Assembly: GCF_000738675.1 (NCBI RefSeq)
Contig: NZ_JPUX01000001.1
Location: 744,001 to 808,000, forward strand
Direction: 5' to 3'
Length of the DNA: 64,000 bases
From: Serratia nematodiphila DZ0503SBS1
Lineage (GTDB): Bacteria; Pseudomonadota; Gammaproteobacteria; Enterobacterales; Enterobacteriaceae
Made by a program: the position numbers and the translations under genes
Notes under the pieces: generated by a model
Databases searched by the model: none
Told to the model about the DNA's origin: nothing
The model's input: the letters and a program-made list of their open reading frames with translations, nothing else
Shown: positions 39,246 to 48,255 of the stretch, one piece after another
Position numbering within the stretch: position 1 is the first letter of the stretch
How the letters are laid out: every line of letters begins with the position of its first letter

Positions 39246-40340
39246 ATGTCAGCAGCAAACCACTCGCAGCAGCCTATTCAGTTCGCCTACTGGGTGCCGA
39301 ACGTCTCCGGCGGTCTGGTGATCAGCAACATCCCGCAGCGCACCGGTTGGGACATCGGCTATAACCGCAAGCTGGCGCAGATTGCCGAGCGCGCCGGTTT
39401 CGACTACGCGCTTACCCAGATCCGCTTCACCGCCGGTTACGGCGCGGAGAACCAGCACGAATCGGTGTCGTTCTCACAGGCGCTGCTGGATTCCACCGAG
39501 AAACTGAAAGTGATCGCCGCGCTGCTGCCGGGGCCGTGGAACCCCACGCTGGCGGCCAAGCAGATCGCTACCATCAGCCACCTTTCGGAGGCGCGCATCG
39601 CGGTGAACATTGTCAGCGGCTGGTTCCGCGGCGAGTTCAAGGCCATCGGCGAGCCGTGGCTGGATCATGAGGAGCGCTACCTGCGCTCGGAAGAGTTTAT
39701 CCGCTGCCTGCGCGGCATCTGGACTGAGCCCAGCTTCACCTTCGCCGGCGATTTTTATCGCTATCGCGACTACTCGCTGAAGCCCAAGCCGCTGGATCCG
39801 CTGCCGGAGATCTTCCAGGGCGGCAGCTCGCGGGCGGCGCGCGACATGGCGGCGCGGGTTTCGGACTGGTACTTCACCAACGGCAACAGCGTGGAGGGCA
39901 TTCGCCAGCAGGTGGACGATCTGCAGACCAAGGCCAGGGCCAACCAGCACCGGGTCAAGGTGGGGGTGAACGGCTTCGTCATTGCCCGCGATACCGAGCA
40001 GGAAGCGCAGGCAGTGCTGCAGGAGATTATCGATCACGCCAACCCGGAGGCGGTGCAAGGATTCGGCCACGAGGTGAAGAACGCCGGGGCGGCCTCGCCC
40101 GAGGGCGAGGGCAACTGGGCCAAATCCTCGTTTGAGGATCTGGTGCAGTACAACGACGGCTTTAAAACCAACCTGATCGGCACGCCGCAGCAGATCGCCG
40201 AGCGCATCATCGCGTTAAAAGACGCCGGGGTGGATCTGCTGTTGCTGGCGTTTCTGCACTTCCAGGAAGAGGTGGAGTACTTCGGCCGCGAAGTGATCCC
40301 GCTGGTGCGCGAACTGGAGCGCCAGCGGGCGGCGGCCTGA
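39246..40340 (+). CDS. sfnG: FMNH2-dependent dimethylsulfone monooxygenase
   Basis: Flavin monooxygenase of the bacterial luciferase-like group that converts dimethylsulfone to methanesulfinate, releasing sulfur for assimilation. The 364 residues start at ATG 39246 (MSAANHSQQPIQFAYWVPNVSGG) behind GAGGGAGAGAAG; a longer frame is rejected. SfnG-like landmarks are YWVPNVSGGLVISNIPQRT, the NIVSGWFRGEFKAIGEPW block and EIFQGGSS. A sigma-54 promoter lies 99 bases upstream. It is convergent with a LysR gene. Its FMN reductase is not in the window. Confidence 0.9.
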   Translation: MSAANHSQQPIQFAYWVPNVSGGLVISNIPQRTGWDIGYNRKLAQIAERAGFDYALTQIRFTAGYGAENQHESVSFSQALLDSTEKLKVIAALLPGPWNPTLAAKQIATISHLSEARIAVNIVSGWFRGEFKAIGEPWLDHEERYLRSEEFIRCLRGIWTEPSFTFAGDFYRYRDYSLKPKPLDPLPEIFQGGSSRAARDMAARVSDWYFTNGNSVEGIRQQVDDLQTKARANQHRVKVGVNGFVIARDTEQEAQAVLQEIIDHANPEAVQGFGHEVKNAGAASPEGEGNWAKSSFEDLVQYNDGFKTNLIGTPQQIAERIIALKDAGVDLLLLAFLHFQEEVEYFGREVIPLVRELERQRAAA

Positions 40341-40344
40341 GCGT

Positions 40345-41229
40345 TCAACCCGTTTGCAGGGTTTGCAGCAGGTGGATAAAGGCGGCGCTGAGCGGCGGCG
40401 TGGCTGGCTCATGGCGGGTAAAGACATAAAAGCGCGCGCTGATGTCGATCCCCTGCGTCGGGATTTTCTGCAGGTGCAGCTGCGGGGCGTAGTGCGCGAC
40501 GACCCGATCGCTCAGCAGCGCGATATAGCCCTGCTGCCTGACCAGGCACCAGGTCGCCAGAAAGGAGTCGGTCTCGACGATCTGGCCGTGCGGCGTGTAA
40601 CGCTCGGCGATCTCGCGGATGGCGGCGTGCCCCACCGAGCAGGAGTGCGGCACCACCCATTTGGCTTCGGCCGGCGGCTGCCCGGCGGCGGTCAGGTCGC
40701 CCCCTTGATAGAGCGAGAAGCGCTCGCTCTTCAGCGCCTGCATGGCTAGATCGGCGCCGCCCGCCGCGCCGTTCAGGCTGCTGACCGCCAAATCCAGCTC
40801 GCAGTTTCTCAGCCGGGCGAGCAGGCCTTCCGGGCCGTCTTCCACCACCGTCACCCGGGTATGCGGGTAGCGGCGGTTGAAGCCTTCGAGCACCTGAGGC
40901 AGGTAGCACAGCAGCGGATCGACGCTCATCCCCACCCGCAGGCGCTTCTCGCCGCCGGCGCTCATGCCGCGCAGCTCGTCAAACGCGCTGAGCAACTGAT
41001 TGGTGGCGGCGTCTATCCGCCGGTAAAACAACTCGCCGACCGCCGTCAGGCGCACGCCGCGGTTGCTGCGCTCCAGCAACCGCGCGCCGATGGACATTTC
41101 CAGCTCTTTGAGCACCCGGCTGAGCGTCGGTTGCGAGACGGCCAGTTTTTTCGCGGCATCGTGCAAACTTCCGCAGTGAACGATGTCTTTGAACATCGTT
41201 AGATGAGCCAGTTTTGGCATGGTTTTCAT
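40345..41229 (-). CDS. LysR-family transcriptional regulator
   Basis: A 294-residue regulator with an N-terminal winged helix-turn-helix (about 9-67, LAVSQPTLSRVLKELEMSIG) and a LysR substrate-binding domain (about 95-290). It starts at ATG 41229 after GGGAGA; a second ATG three codons later is possible. The stop is five bases from that of sfnG on the opposite strand. It may control sfnG or the neighbouring ABC genes, but no target is shown. It lies 27 bases downstream of the mgtC-like gene on the same strand and may be co-transcribed with it. Confidence 0.85.
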   Translation of the reverse strand: MKTMPKLAHLTMFKDIVHCGSLHDAAKKLAVSQPTLSRVLKELEMSIGARLLERSNRGVRLTAVGELFYRRIDAATNQLLSAFDELRGMSAGGEKRLRVGMSVDPLLCYLPQVLEGFNRRYPHTRVTVVEDGPEGLLARLRNCELDLAVSSLNGAAGGADLAMQALKSERFSLYQGGDLTAAGQPPAEAKWVVPHSCSVGHAAIREIAERYTPHGQIVETDSFLATWCLVRQQGYIALLSDRVVAHYAPQLHLQKIPTQGIDISARFYVFTRHEPATPPLSAAFIHLLQTLQTG

Positions 41230-41256
41230 GGTGAATCTCCCTGGAAGTGAACGGCA

Positions 41257-41949
41257 TTAGCCGGAGCCGGCGATGCGGCTGTAATAGGCCTGTTTCATCA
41301 TGCTGTCGTTCAGCAGTTTATTGATGGTCTGGTCGAGCACCGGCGTGGTGACGGAGGCCGGCATCAGCGTGGCGGTGATCTCCACGTCGTCGTCGCCAAA
41401 GGGTTCGATATCCAGATGCGAGATAAAGCAGTTTTCTCCTTGCAGCACCTGTTTGAATTTGGCCAGCGCTTCACGCTGTTCATGCTCGAAGGCAATGACG
41501 CAAATCTGGTAGGTGGATTCGCCGTTAACGTCATTGAAGGGCTGTTTGTTGACCATATTGACCAGAGGGCGCAGCAGGGTGTTGGCGGCGAGCACGAACA
41601 GCGTGGCGGCCAGCGCATCGCCGTACAGGCCGCAGCCGGCGCAGGCGCCGACCGCCGCGGAGCCCCAGAGCGTGGCGGCGGTGTTCAGGCCGCGGATGTT
41701 CATCCCTTCTTTCATGATGGCCCCGGCGCCGAGAAAGCCGACGCCGGAGACCACGTAGGAGATGACGCGCACCGCGCCGCCGCTGCCGTCGATGGTCATG
41801 GCCAGGTGGACGAAAATCGCCGCGCTGGTGGCCACCAGCGTATTGGTGCGCAGCCCGGCGGTGCGCTGGCGGAATTGTCTTTCGTAGCCGATGGCGGCGC
41901 CCAGGACGGACGCGGTCAGCAGCGTCAGCAGTGTATGAATGAAATGCAT
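41257..41949 (-). CDS. MgtC/SapB family membrane protein
   Basis: A 230-residue inner-membrane protein starting MHFIHTLLTLLTASVLGAAIGYERQ. The MgtC signature is clear: ER.FR.RTAGLRT, then SGVGFLGAGAIMKEG and RGLNTAATLW. About four or five membrane segments are followed by a C-terminal ACT-like cytoplasmic domain (about 150-230). In Salmonella MgtC affects ATP synthase and survival at low magnesium, but chromosomal relatives in other contexts have no firm role. Linked to the downstream LysR gene, and 111 bases downstream of an ABC ATPase gene. Confidence 0.87.
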   Translation of the reverse strand: MHFIHTLLTLLTASVLGAAIGYERQFRQRTAGLRTNTLVATSAAIFVHLAMTIDGSGGAVRVISYVVSGVGFLGAGAIMKEGMNIRGLNTAATLWGSAAVGACAGCGLYGDALAATLFVLAANTLLRPLVNMVNKQPFNDVNGESTYQICVIAFEHEQREALAKFKQVLQGENCFISHLDIEPFGDDDVEITATLMPASVTTPVLDQTINKLLNDSMMKQAYYSRIAGSG

Positions 41950-42060
41950 GATAATAACTCGATGTATTATCCGCTTATCATGAGACACCCGTGGCGGGGT
42001 GACTCTTGATAAACAGGTAGTTAAGTTGGCGGGATCCGTCCCGCCAGGCCAGGGCGGCGC

Positions 42061-42840
42061 TCAGTGCGCGGCGGCGATCTGCCGGCTGAGCGTCTCGCTG
42101 ATTTTGTCCGTCAGCGGCTGCATCCCCTCGCGGGTACGCGTCTCGCGGCGCTGCGCGATGTGATAGCAGCCGTCGAGGGTGCCGGCGCCCAGCAGGAGGA
42201 TGCGATCAGACATCATCACCGCTTCCTCTACGCTGTGGGTCACCAGCACGATGGAGCGGGTTTTGATCTGGCGCGTGCTCCAGATGCGCAGCAGATCGCT
42301 GCGCAGGTGTTCGCCGGTATAGACGTCCAGCGCGGAAAACGGCTCATCCAGCAACAGCAGCATCGGTTCTACCGCCAGCGCGCGCGCAAAGCCGACCCGC
42401 TGGCGCATGCCGCCGGAAAGCTCGCGCGGGTAGGCGTCGCGGTAGGGCGCGAGACCGACCAGATCGAGCATTTTCAGCGTCTGGGCTTCGACCACCTGCG
42501 GCGGCAGATCCTGCGCCTGCAGCCCGAAGGCGATATTCTGGTAGACGTTCAGCCACGGGAAAATGGCGAAGGTCTGGAACACCATGTTGATTTGCGGATT
42601 CGGCCCCGAGACTTTTTTATCCCCCAGCATCACGGTGCCCAGATCCGGCGCGATCAGGCCGGAAAGTATGCGCAGCAGGGTGGATTTGCCCGAGCCGGAC
42701 TGCCCCAAAATGCTGACGACCTCGTTATCGTAGAGGCGCAGGTTGATTTCATTCAGCACCAGGCGTTTTTCTTTACCGGTAGGCTGAACGCTTTTGCTGG
42801 CGTTATTAACCGTCAGCAGCGTGGTTTTTTTTACCATCAT
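42061..42840 (-). CDS. ABC transporter ATPase, nitrate/sulfonate/taurine type (first copy)
   Basis: A 259-residue ATPase. Walker A is GQSGSGKST, the Q-loop is in MVFQTFAIFPW, the signature is LSGGMRQR, Walker B is LLLLDEPFSALD, and the H-loop is VTHSVEEA. This is the SsuB/TauB/NrtD class. I start at ATG 42840 (MMVKKTTLL) behind GGAGA; a longer frame is rejected. No permease adjoins it; the nearest is the fused permease at 45347-47068. A dyad element 215 bases upstream is also found before that permease, suggesting joint control. It may pair with the same permease as the second ATPase. Confidence 0.88.
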   Translation of the reverse strand: MMVKKTTLLTVNNASKSVQPTGKEKRLVLNEINLRLYDNEVVSILGQSGSGKSTLLRILSGLIAPDLGTVMLGDKKVSGPNPQINMVFQTFAIFPWLNVYQNIAFGLQAQDLPPQVVEAQTLKMLDLVGLAPYRDAYPRELSGGMRQRVGFARALAVEPMLLLLDEPFSALDVYTGEHLRSDLLRIWSTRQIKTRSIVLVTHSVEEAVMMSDRILLLGAGTLDGCYHIAQRRETRTREGMQPLTDKISETLSRQIAAAH

Positions 42841-43425
42841 GATGTTTCTCCACTCAATTAAAAATATGAGCATGGAAAAATGGCCGATAGTTATCGCCGC
42901 GCAGGGGTAAAATAAATGCGAGCGCAAATAAGCCTGAGCGTTATCGGACTGTTAATAAGCGTATGCTGGAAGGATTAACCTGTCAGGCGCGCCGGAGCGG
43001 CGTGCGCGGAGGCCATGCGCTGAAGGGGTAAAGCGAAGGGATGTGGTAACTGACGCATATCCTGACACTTTCAGGATGCAATGGGATGACTATTGCTCCT
43101 GTGACCTCAGCGATTCCAACAATAAAATAAACAACCAACTGTCGCCGTCCATATCATTTCCCCGTTATTTTTCGTGTGGCCATAATACGCGTGATATTGT
43201 CTGTGATTCAATGTGGTTAGGCGGAATTATCGCGGCAAAATGTAATTTAATATGAATGCGGGAAAGTTTTTCTTTATTTATTAAACGGGGCGTCAACGAA
43301 AATCATGAGAATGAATATAGGCGCTATTTTATGGAAATATAAACCTGAATTAAACGAGAGAATAACAGGGCGGGCGCAAGACAAATAATGAACCGGCCGC
43401 AGAGCGCGCTGCGGCCGGTATCGGG
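42841..43425. other. Upstream region of the first ABC ATPase
   Basis: About 585 AT-rich bases with no convincing gene; a 70-codon plus-strand frame at 43043-43255 lacks any resemblance or ribosome site. It contains the shared dyad (43055-43079). Confidence 0.5.
43055..43079. promoter_or_regulatory. Shared dyad element, copy 1
   Basis: GCATATCCTGA and TCAGGATGC flank a CACTT spacer, followed by AATGG. The core CTTTCAG-G-ATGCAA reappears at 47247-47260 upstream of the fused ABC permease with CTTTCAG-A-ATGCAA. Both copies lie about 170-215 bases before the start codons, in the same orientation. Confidence 0.55.
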
Positions 43426-44508
43426 TCAGAACTGATACATGATGCCGGTTTCGATAATGTCGTCGGCGCCGGCGCCGACGGCGTTCTGCCGTTGCAGCAG
43501 GTTGAGCTTGTACTCCACGTAGGTCGACATATTGGCGTTGAAGCTGTAGTTCAGCGCCAGATCCAGGTATTTGACCAGATCGGCGTCGCCGATGCCGGGC
43601 AGGTTACGGCCGCGCGTTTGCAGGTAGGCCACCGAGGGCGTGACGCCGGAATCGAAGTGATACTGCGCGACCGCCTCGACGGCGTCCGCGCGGGGGGCGA
43701 AGCCGGCGTAGCGATCGCCGTCGACATAGGTCATGTTTTCGGTGCGCGCATAGCTGGCCGCCAGGTAGAGGTTGTCCAGATCGTATTTCAGCCCCAGCGT
43801 CCAGGCCCGGGCGCGATCGCCGTCAGCCAGGCCGAAGCGCTGCTGCGCCAGGGTGCGCGCAGAGTTGGCGTAGGCGGCGCCAAAGTTTAGCCCCGCGCCG
43901 GTGTCGTAGGTGGCGGAAAAGGCGTAGCCATCGCCGTTTTGCGTCTGAATATCCTTCGCCCGCAGAGCGTCGTCCCCCCGATTCTTCCCCTGATATTGCA
44001 GGCCGAGATCCAGACCGTCCAACAGCCCGCCCAGGCTGCGGTTGTGGTAGGTCAGCAGGCCGTTGGCGCGGCCGGTCATGAAGTTGTCGGCCGCTTCGTA
44101 GCTGTCGTTGCCGAATTCGGGCAGCACGTCCGTCCAGCCGGCCACGTCATACAGCAGGCCGTAGCTGCGGCCGTAGTCCAGGCTGCCCCAGCGGCCGAAC
44201 GTCAGCCCGGCGAAGCCCAGCCGGGTATAGCTATTGCCCGGCCCGGCGCTTTCCGCCTGATCGAGCCCCGCCTGATATTCCCATTGGCCATACCCTGTCA
44301 GCCCCTCGGCGATCTGCGTCTCGCCTTTGAAACCGAAACGGGTGTAGGAGCGATCGCCGTTATTGTCGGCATCGCTGCTGAAGTAATGCACCCCGTTCAG
44401 TTGGCCGTACAGATCCAGTTTATTGCCGTCTTTGTTGACGATTTCTGCCCCGGCGGCGGCCGCCGGCATCAGGATGACCAGCGCCATCAGTAAGCTTTTA
44501 TGTTTCAT
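43426..44508 (-). CDS. Outer-membrane general porin (OmpC/OmpF type)
   Basis: A 360-residue trimeric porin precursor: a signal peptide (MKHKSLLMALVILMPAAAAGA), then AEIVNKDGNKLDLYGQLNGVHYFS, the hallmark N-terminus of enterobacterial porins. It ends in F (TGIMYQF), as needed for the beta-barrel assembly machine. The PEFGND sequence belongs to loop 3. The start is ATG 44508; a longer frame overlapping the ATPase gene is rejected. It lies 31 bases after the second ABC ATPase, so it seems to be part of an uptake operon. It would bring the same substrate across the outer membrane. Confidence 0.9.
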   Translation of the reverse strand: MKHKSLLMALVILMPAAAAGAEIVNKDGNKLDLYGQLNGVHYFSSDADNNGDRSYTRFGFKGETQIAEGLTGYGQWEYQAGLDQAESAGPGNSYTRLGFAGLTFGRWGSLDYGRSYGLLYDVAGWTDVLPEFGNDSYEAADNFMTGRANGLLTYHNRSLGGLLDGLDLGLQYQGKNRGDDALRAKDIQTQNGDGYAFSATYDTGAGLNFGAAYANSARTLAQQRFGLADGDRARAWTLGLKYDLDNLYLAASYARTENMTYVDGDRYAGFAPRADAVEAVAQYHFDSGVTPSVAYLQTRGRNLPGIGDADLVKYLDLALNYSFNANMSTYVEYKLNLLQRQNAVGAGADDIIETGIMYQF

Positions 44509-44539
44509 TTCACTACCCTGAGTTAACGAAAATGCGGCC

Positions 44540-45331
44540 TTATCCGGCCGGTTGCGCCTGCGCGATTTTTTTGTACAGGCAGCTGCGGATCCGATCGGTG
44601 AGGTGCCGCAGGCTGCCCCGGTTGCGCGCCGCGCGGGGAATATTGATGCTGAATTCGTCATCGATCCGTTTGCTGGTCGCGTCCAGGATCAGCACCCGAT
44701 CGGACATCAACACCGCCTCTTCGACGTCGTGCGTCACCATCACCATGGCACGCGTGCGCAGCCGGTTGTCTCCCCACAGCGCCAGCAGATCGCTGCGCAG
44801 TTTTTGCGCGGTAAAGATATCGAGGGCGGAGAAGGGCTCGTCCAGCAGCAAGACATCGGGCTCTACCGCCAACGCCCGGGCGAAGCCCACGCGCTGGCGC
44901 ATGCCGCCCGACAGCTCGCGCGGCCAGGCGTGCTCATAGCCGCTCAGCCCCACCAGGCGCAGCAGCGCCCCCAGCCGCTCGGCGATCGTCTGCGGCGGCA
45001 GCTTTTGCGCCAGCAGGCCGAAGGCGATGTTGTCGTACACCGTCAGCCAGGGGTAGAGCGCGTAGGACTGAAACACCATGCCGGCGTTGGCGCTCGGGCC
45101 GCAGACCGGTTTGCCCGCCAGGGTGAGCGTGCCGCTGTCCGGCGGGATCAGCCCGGCCAGCATGCGCAGCAGCGTGGACTTGCCCGAACCGGATTGCCCC
45201 AGAATGGTGACGAACTCGCCGGCGTGCACGGTCAGCGACACGTCGCGCAGCACGGGGGTGGGGCGCTTGTTTTCGCCGATAAACGTTTTGTTCAACCGAC
45301 GGGCGCTGATAATCACGTCTTGAGTCAGCAT
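44540..45331 (-). CDS. ABC transporter ATPase, nitrate/sulfonate/taurine type (second copy)
   Basis: A 263-residue ATPase with Walker A GQSGSGKST, signature LSGGMRQR, Walker B LLLDEPFSALD and VTHDVEEA. It is plainly paralogous to the ATPase at 42061-42840, with the same GLI.PD.GT and LPRELSGGMRQRVGFARALAVEP-like stretches. It starts 15 bases after the permease stop with a GGGGG ribosome site and is followed by the porin gene, so permease-ATPase-porin is one operon. A dual-ATPase arrangement serving one two-domain permease is possible. Confidence 0.9.
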   Translation of the reverse strand: MLTQDVIISARRLNKTFIGENKRPTPVLRDVSLTVHAGEFVTILGQSGSGKSTLLRMLAGLIPPDSGTLTLAGKPVCGPSANAGMVFQSYALYPWLTVYDNIAFGLLAQKLPPQTIAERLGALLRLVGLSGYEHAWPRELSGGMRQRVGFARALAVEPDVLLLDEPFSALDIFTAQKLRSDLLALWGDNRLRTRAMVMVTHDVEEAVLMSDRVLILDATSKRIDDEFSINIPRAARNRGSLRHLTDRIRSCLYKKIAQAQPAG

Positions 45332-45346
45332 GTGGTTCCCCCTTGA

Positions 45347-47068
45347 TCAGTCATATTTGAATTTGGTTTCCGCGATGCGATACAGCGGTTGCCAGACGAA
45401 GATGATGCACAGCGCCACCAGCGCGCACATCGCGGCGCAGCCCAGTGCGGACTCCGGGTTCTTGCCGGCGTCGGTGACGACGGAAATGAACGCGCCCAGC
45501 CCGGTGGCGCTGAGGGTGGTGCTGCCCCACTGGATCACTTCGGCGGCGATGGCGCTGTTCCAGGCGCCGCCGGCGGCGGAGATGATGCCGGTCACGATAT
45601 AGGGGAAGATCGCCGGCAGCATGTAGTAGCGCCACCAGCGGAAACGGCGCAGGCCGAAGGTTTCGCTGACTTCGGTGATCTGCGTCGGAATGGCGGAAAC
45701 GCCGGCGATCACGTTGAACAATACGTACCACTGGGTGCCCAGCATGATCATCGGAATGGCCCACCAGCCGAGATCCTGATGATAAATGGCGATGAAGGCG
45801 GCGATCAGCGGGTAGAAAATGTTGGGCGGAATGGCCGCCAGGATCTGGATGATCGGCTGGAAGATCTTCACCAGGCGCGGATTCAGGCCGATCCACACCC
45901 CCAGCGGCGTGAAGATCGCCACGCTGAGCAGCATGGCCGCGGCCACGCGCGCGGTGGTGAGCAACATCCACTCCGGCAGCATGGCGAAGTACTGTTTGGG
46001 GAAGTATTCCCACAACTGATAGCCGAACCACACGCAGGCCAACACCACGCCGAGATACCACAGGCTGCGCCACAGCCAGTTGCCTTTGGCGGCGAGCCTG
46101 AACAGGCGGTGCAGACCGAGGGCGTACCACAGCCGCGGCAGCTTGAACAGCCACAGGTCAGCCAGCGCGCGCAGCGTGCGGCCGAGCGCCGCGCCGACGT
46201 GCGAGAAGGCCAGGCTGTTGTAAAACCACGGATTGCCGAGCGCCCGATTGGCGGTGACGTCTTCGTATTTGAAGCGGGCGGTGTAACGCACCAGCGGGCG
46301 GAACACCAGCTGATCGAGCAGCACGATGTTGGCGGCCAGCGCGACGATCGCATACAGGATCGCCGGCACGTTCTGCTGCGCCAGCGCTTCGGCGATATAG
46401 GAGCCGACGCCGGGCAGTTCGACCGAGCGATCGCCGACCGGAATGGCTTCGGAGGCCACCAGGGCGAACCAGGCGGCGGATTGCGACACCATGGCGTTCC
46501 ACAGCAGGCCCGGCACCGAATAGATGAATTCCAGCCGCCAGAAGCGTTGCCACGGGTTGTAATTGAAGCTGCGGGCGGCTTCGTCCAGCTCCTTGGGCAC
46601 GATGCGCAGCGTCTGATACAGCGTCAGCATCATGTTCCAGGCCTGGCCGGTAAACACCGCGAAGATGGCGGTGCACTCCAGCCCCATCACGCTGTGTGGG
46701 TAGAGGTTGAGAAAGTACACGGTCGTGAAGGTCAGGAACCCCACCAGCGGCACCGACTCCATAAAGTTGACGAAGGGCAGGATCACCCGGCGCAGCGGCG
46801 CATAGCGCGCGGCCAGCACGGCGAACACCACAGAAAAAAGCAGCGACCAGGCCATACCGAGGAGAAAACGCATGCTGGTTCTGAGCGAATAATAAAGCAG
46901 GTTCCAGGCATCGAGACTAATGGCAGAGACGTTTTGTTCATTGAAGTCGCCGTGCATGTCGCCCCATGCGCGAATAAAAAAGGCAATGAAGAAAACGCCG
47001 ATGGCGATAACGATAAAGTCATTTAAATAAGACTTTCTGAAAACAGATGTACCCCGGTTATTTTGCAT
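45347..47068 (-). CDS. Fused ABC transporter permease with two permease domains
   Basis: A 573-residue inner-membrane protein that contains two complete binding-protein-dependent permease domains. The first is about 70-260, with the coupling-loop sequence ELDEAARSFNYNPWQRFWRLEFI. The second is about 370-565, with TQITEVSETFGLRRFRWWRYYMLPAIFPYIVTG. A linker with a few hydrophobic segments joins them. Normal relatives are about 260-residue dimers. I start at ATG 47068 behind AAGG; a GTG/ATG eight codons earlier lacks a ribosome site. No substrate-binding protein gene is near. The substrate is unknown; sulfonate or nitrate-like anions fit the ATPase class. Confidence 0.85.
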   Translation of the reverse strand: MQNNRGTSVFRKSYLNDFIVIAIGVFFIAFFIRAWGDMHGDFNEQNVSAISLDAWNLLYYSLRTSMRFLLGMAWSLLFSVVFAVLAARYAPLRRVILPFVNFMESVPLVGFLTFTTVYFLNLYPHSVMGLECTAIFAVFTGQAWNMMLTLYQTLRIVPKELDEAARSFNYNPWQRFWRLEFIYSVPGLLWNAMVSQSAAWFALVASEAIPVGDRSVELPGVGSYIAEALAQQNVPAILYAIVALAANIVLLDQLVFRPLVRYTARFKYEDVTANRALGNPWFYNSLAFSHVGAALGRTLRALADLWLFKLPRLWYALGLHRLFRLAAKGNWLWRSLWYLGVVLACVWFGYQLWEYFPKQYFAMLPEWMLLTTARVAAAMLLSVAIFTPLGVWIGLNPRLVKIFQPIIQILAAIPPNIFYPLIAAFIAIYHQDLGWWAIPMIMLGTQWYVLFNVIAGVSAIPTQITEVSETFGLRRFRWWRYYMLPAIFPYIVTGIISAAGGAWNSAIAAEVIQWGSTTLSATGLGAFISVVTDAGKNPESALGCAAMCALVALCIIFVWQPLYRIAETKFKYD

Positions 47069-47507
47069 AACGCAATACCTTATTTTTCCCATAAGAAATC
47101 CGTCGGCGCTCGGGTAATGCTCCCGGCGACATCAGATAAATACCGCCACAGCGGTTGAGACAAACGTTGTTTTCGCAGCGGGGCGATGGGCGGGCAGGCA
47201 GAGCGGGAAAGGCCGTCAGAAGGGGAGCGGTTGCCGCATTCCGTATCTTTCAGAATGCAACGTGGATGGCATTACTGAAAGGTGCCCAATAGCATTAGCG
47301 TAAAACTAAAACTTTCATCGCCCATAGGGCCCTCCTCGGTTTAAATATGGCACGGAGAGGGTAATGTGTTTTGCTAATAAAAAGCAATTGGCGGTGCGCG
47401 GTTTTTACGGTTGATATGTAACAGGATGAATATTCATTTTTTAATCGCTATATTCAGAAAATAAAATAACCTATTTTGATGGCGGTAAATGCGGTGGAAA
47501 TAAATCG
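47069..47507. other. Upstream region of the ABC permease operon
   Basis: About 440 bases between the permease start and the OtsA-like terminator. No gene is visible. It contains the second copy of the shared dyad at 47236-47258. Confidence 0.5.
47236..47258. promoter_or_regulatory. Shared dyad element, copy 2
   Basis: GCATTC at the left and GAATGC at the right flank CGTATCTTTCA, followed by AACG. It matches the copy at 43055-43079 in its core and in its place relative to the ABC gene starts (168 bases before the permease). Confidence 0.55.
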
Positions 47508-47547
47508 CAGCGAAATAAAACGGCGCGCCTGAATACCGCGCGCGCCG
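47508..47547 (-). terminator. Terminator after the OtsA-like gene
   Basis: CGGCGCG at 47521-47527 pairs with CGCGCCG at 47541-47547; the minus strand continues into GTTTTATTTC. It begins six bases after the OtsA-like stop, so the short gene has its own transcription end. Confidence 0.65.
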
Positions 47548-47552
47548 TAACA

Positions 47553-48242
47553 TTAATAAACCTGCCTGCCGTTGATGCCGGTGGGGAAAATGCCGGTGGC
47601 GAACAGATGCCCGTTGGCCTGGATCTGGTCGTCGGGCAGCATCTCCAACGGGAACTCGCCTGACAGGCAGCTGAGAAAGGCGTTGCGATCGTCCGTGGTG
47701 GTAAAGCCGATCAGATCGTAGAACAGCAGCGAAGCGATCAGCTGGCGATGTTCCGGGATGCGCCGCAGCAGCGCCGCCGACGGGAACGGTAGGTGGAAGA
47801 AGAACGCGCAGGCATTCAGCAGCCCCTGCTCCTTCAACGCCTGGGCGCAGGGCAGCAGCTGGTAGTCGTCGATACAGACGATGTCGCCCGGGCACAGGTG
47901 CTCGCAGGCGATATCGGCGAAACGGCGATTCAGCTGCCGGTAGGCGCGGTAGTTTTCCGGCGTGAAGTGCGCCTTCTCCGGCTGGTTGTGGAATACCGGC
48001 CACAGGCCGTCGTGGTAGTAGCCCTGATAGTGGCGGCGAAACTCCTCGATCGACAGCGGGAAGGTCACCTGATCGTAACCGGCGCGTTGGCGGCAACTGA
48101 TCGGGCGCTGCGCGAAATTCTGCACGTCGCCGTTCCAGCCGAGCCACAGCCCCGGTTCGGCGTCGGCCGCCAACGTCCGGCCGGCGCAGGCCAGATCCTT
48201 GCCGTCGCACTGTTTGTTGGAAATCAGCACCAAACGAGACAT
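47553..48242 (-). CDS. Half-length OtsA-like (GT20) protein
   Basis: 229 residues matching only the N-terminal Rossmann half of trehalose-6-phosphate synthase. It contains MSRLVLISNK, the LWLGWNGD glucose-6-phosphate region, the GLWPVFHN stretch, DIVCIDDYQLLP (usual WVHDYHL) and FFFHLPFPS. It ends at FPTGINGRQVY, equivalent to the VYPIGI segment that normally leads into the UDP-glucose-binding half, which is absent. A terminator follows six bases later and no C-terminal remnant lies downstream. The frame is clean with a good GGAG ribosome site, so the shortened form seems stable. It probably does not make trehalose-6-phosphate alone. Last gene of a GS-like/GNAT/OtsA-like operon. Confidence 0.75.
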   Translation of the reverse strand: MSRLVLISNKQCDGKDLACAGRTLAADAEPGLWLGWNGDVQNFAQRPISCRQRAGYDQVTFPLSIEEFRRHYQGYYHDGLWPVFHNQPEKAHFTPENYRAYRQLNRRFADIACEHLCPGDIVCIDDYQLLPCAQALKEQGLLNACAFFFHLPFPSAALLRRIPEHRQLIASLLFYDLIGFTTTDDRNAFLSCLSGEFPLEMLPDDQIQANGHLFATGIFPTGINGRQVY

Positions 48243-48255
48243 CGGGTTCTCCTTA

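Noticed and set aside
43043..43255. 70-codon frame upstream of the ABC ATPase
   Set aside because: No ribosome site or resemblance; it spans the shared dyad and is more likely regulatory DNA.
45389..47026. 545-codon plus-strand frame opposite the fused permease
   Set aside because: Antisense shadow; composition dominated by His, Gln and Arg.
47434..48210. Alternative 258-codon frame over the OtsA-like gene
   Set aside because: Arg/Pro-rich shadow in another frame; the OtsA-like frame has family motifs and a ribosome site.
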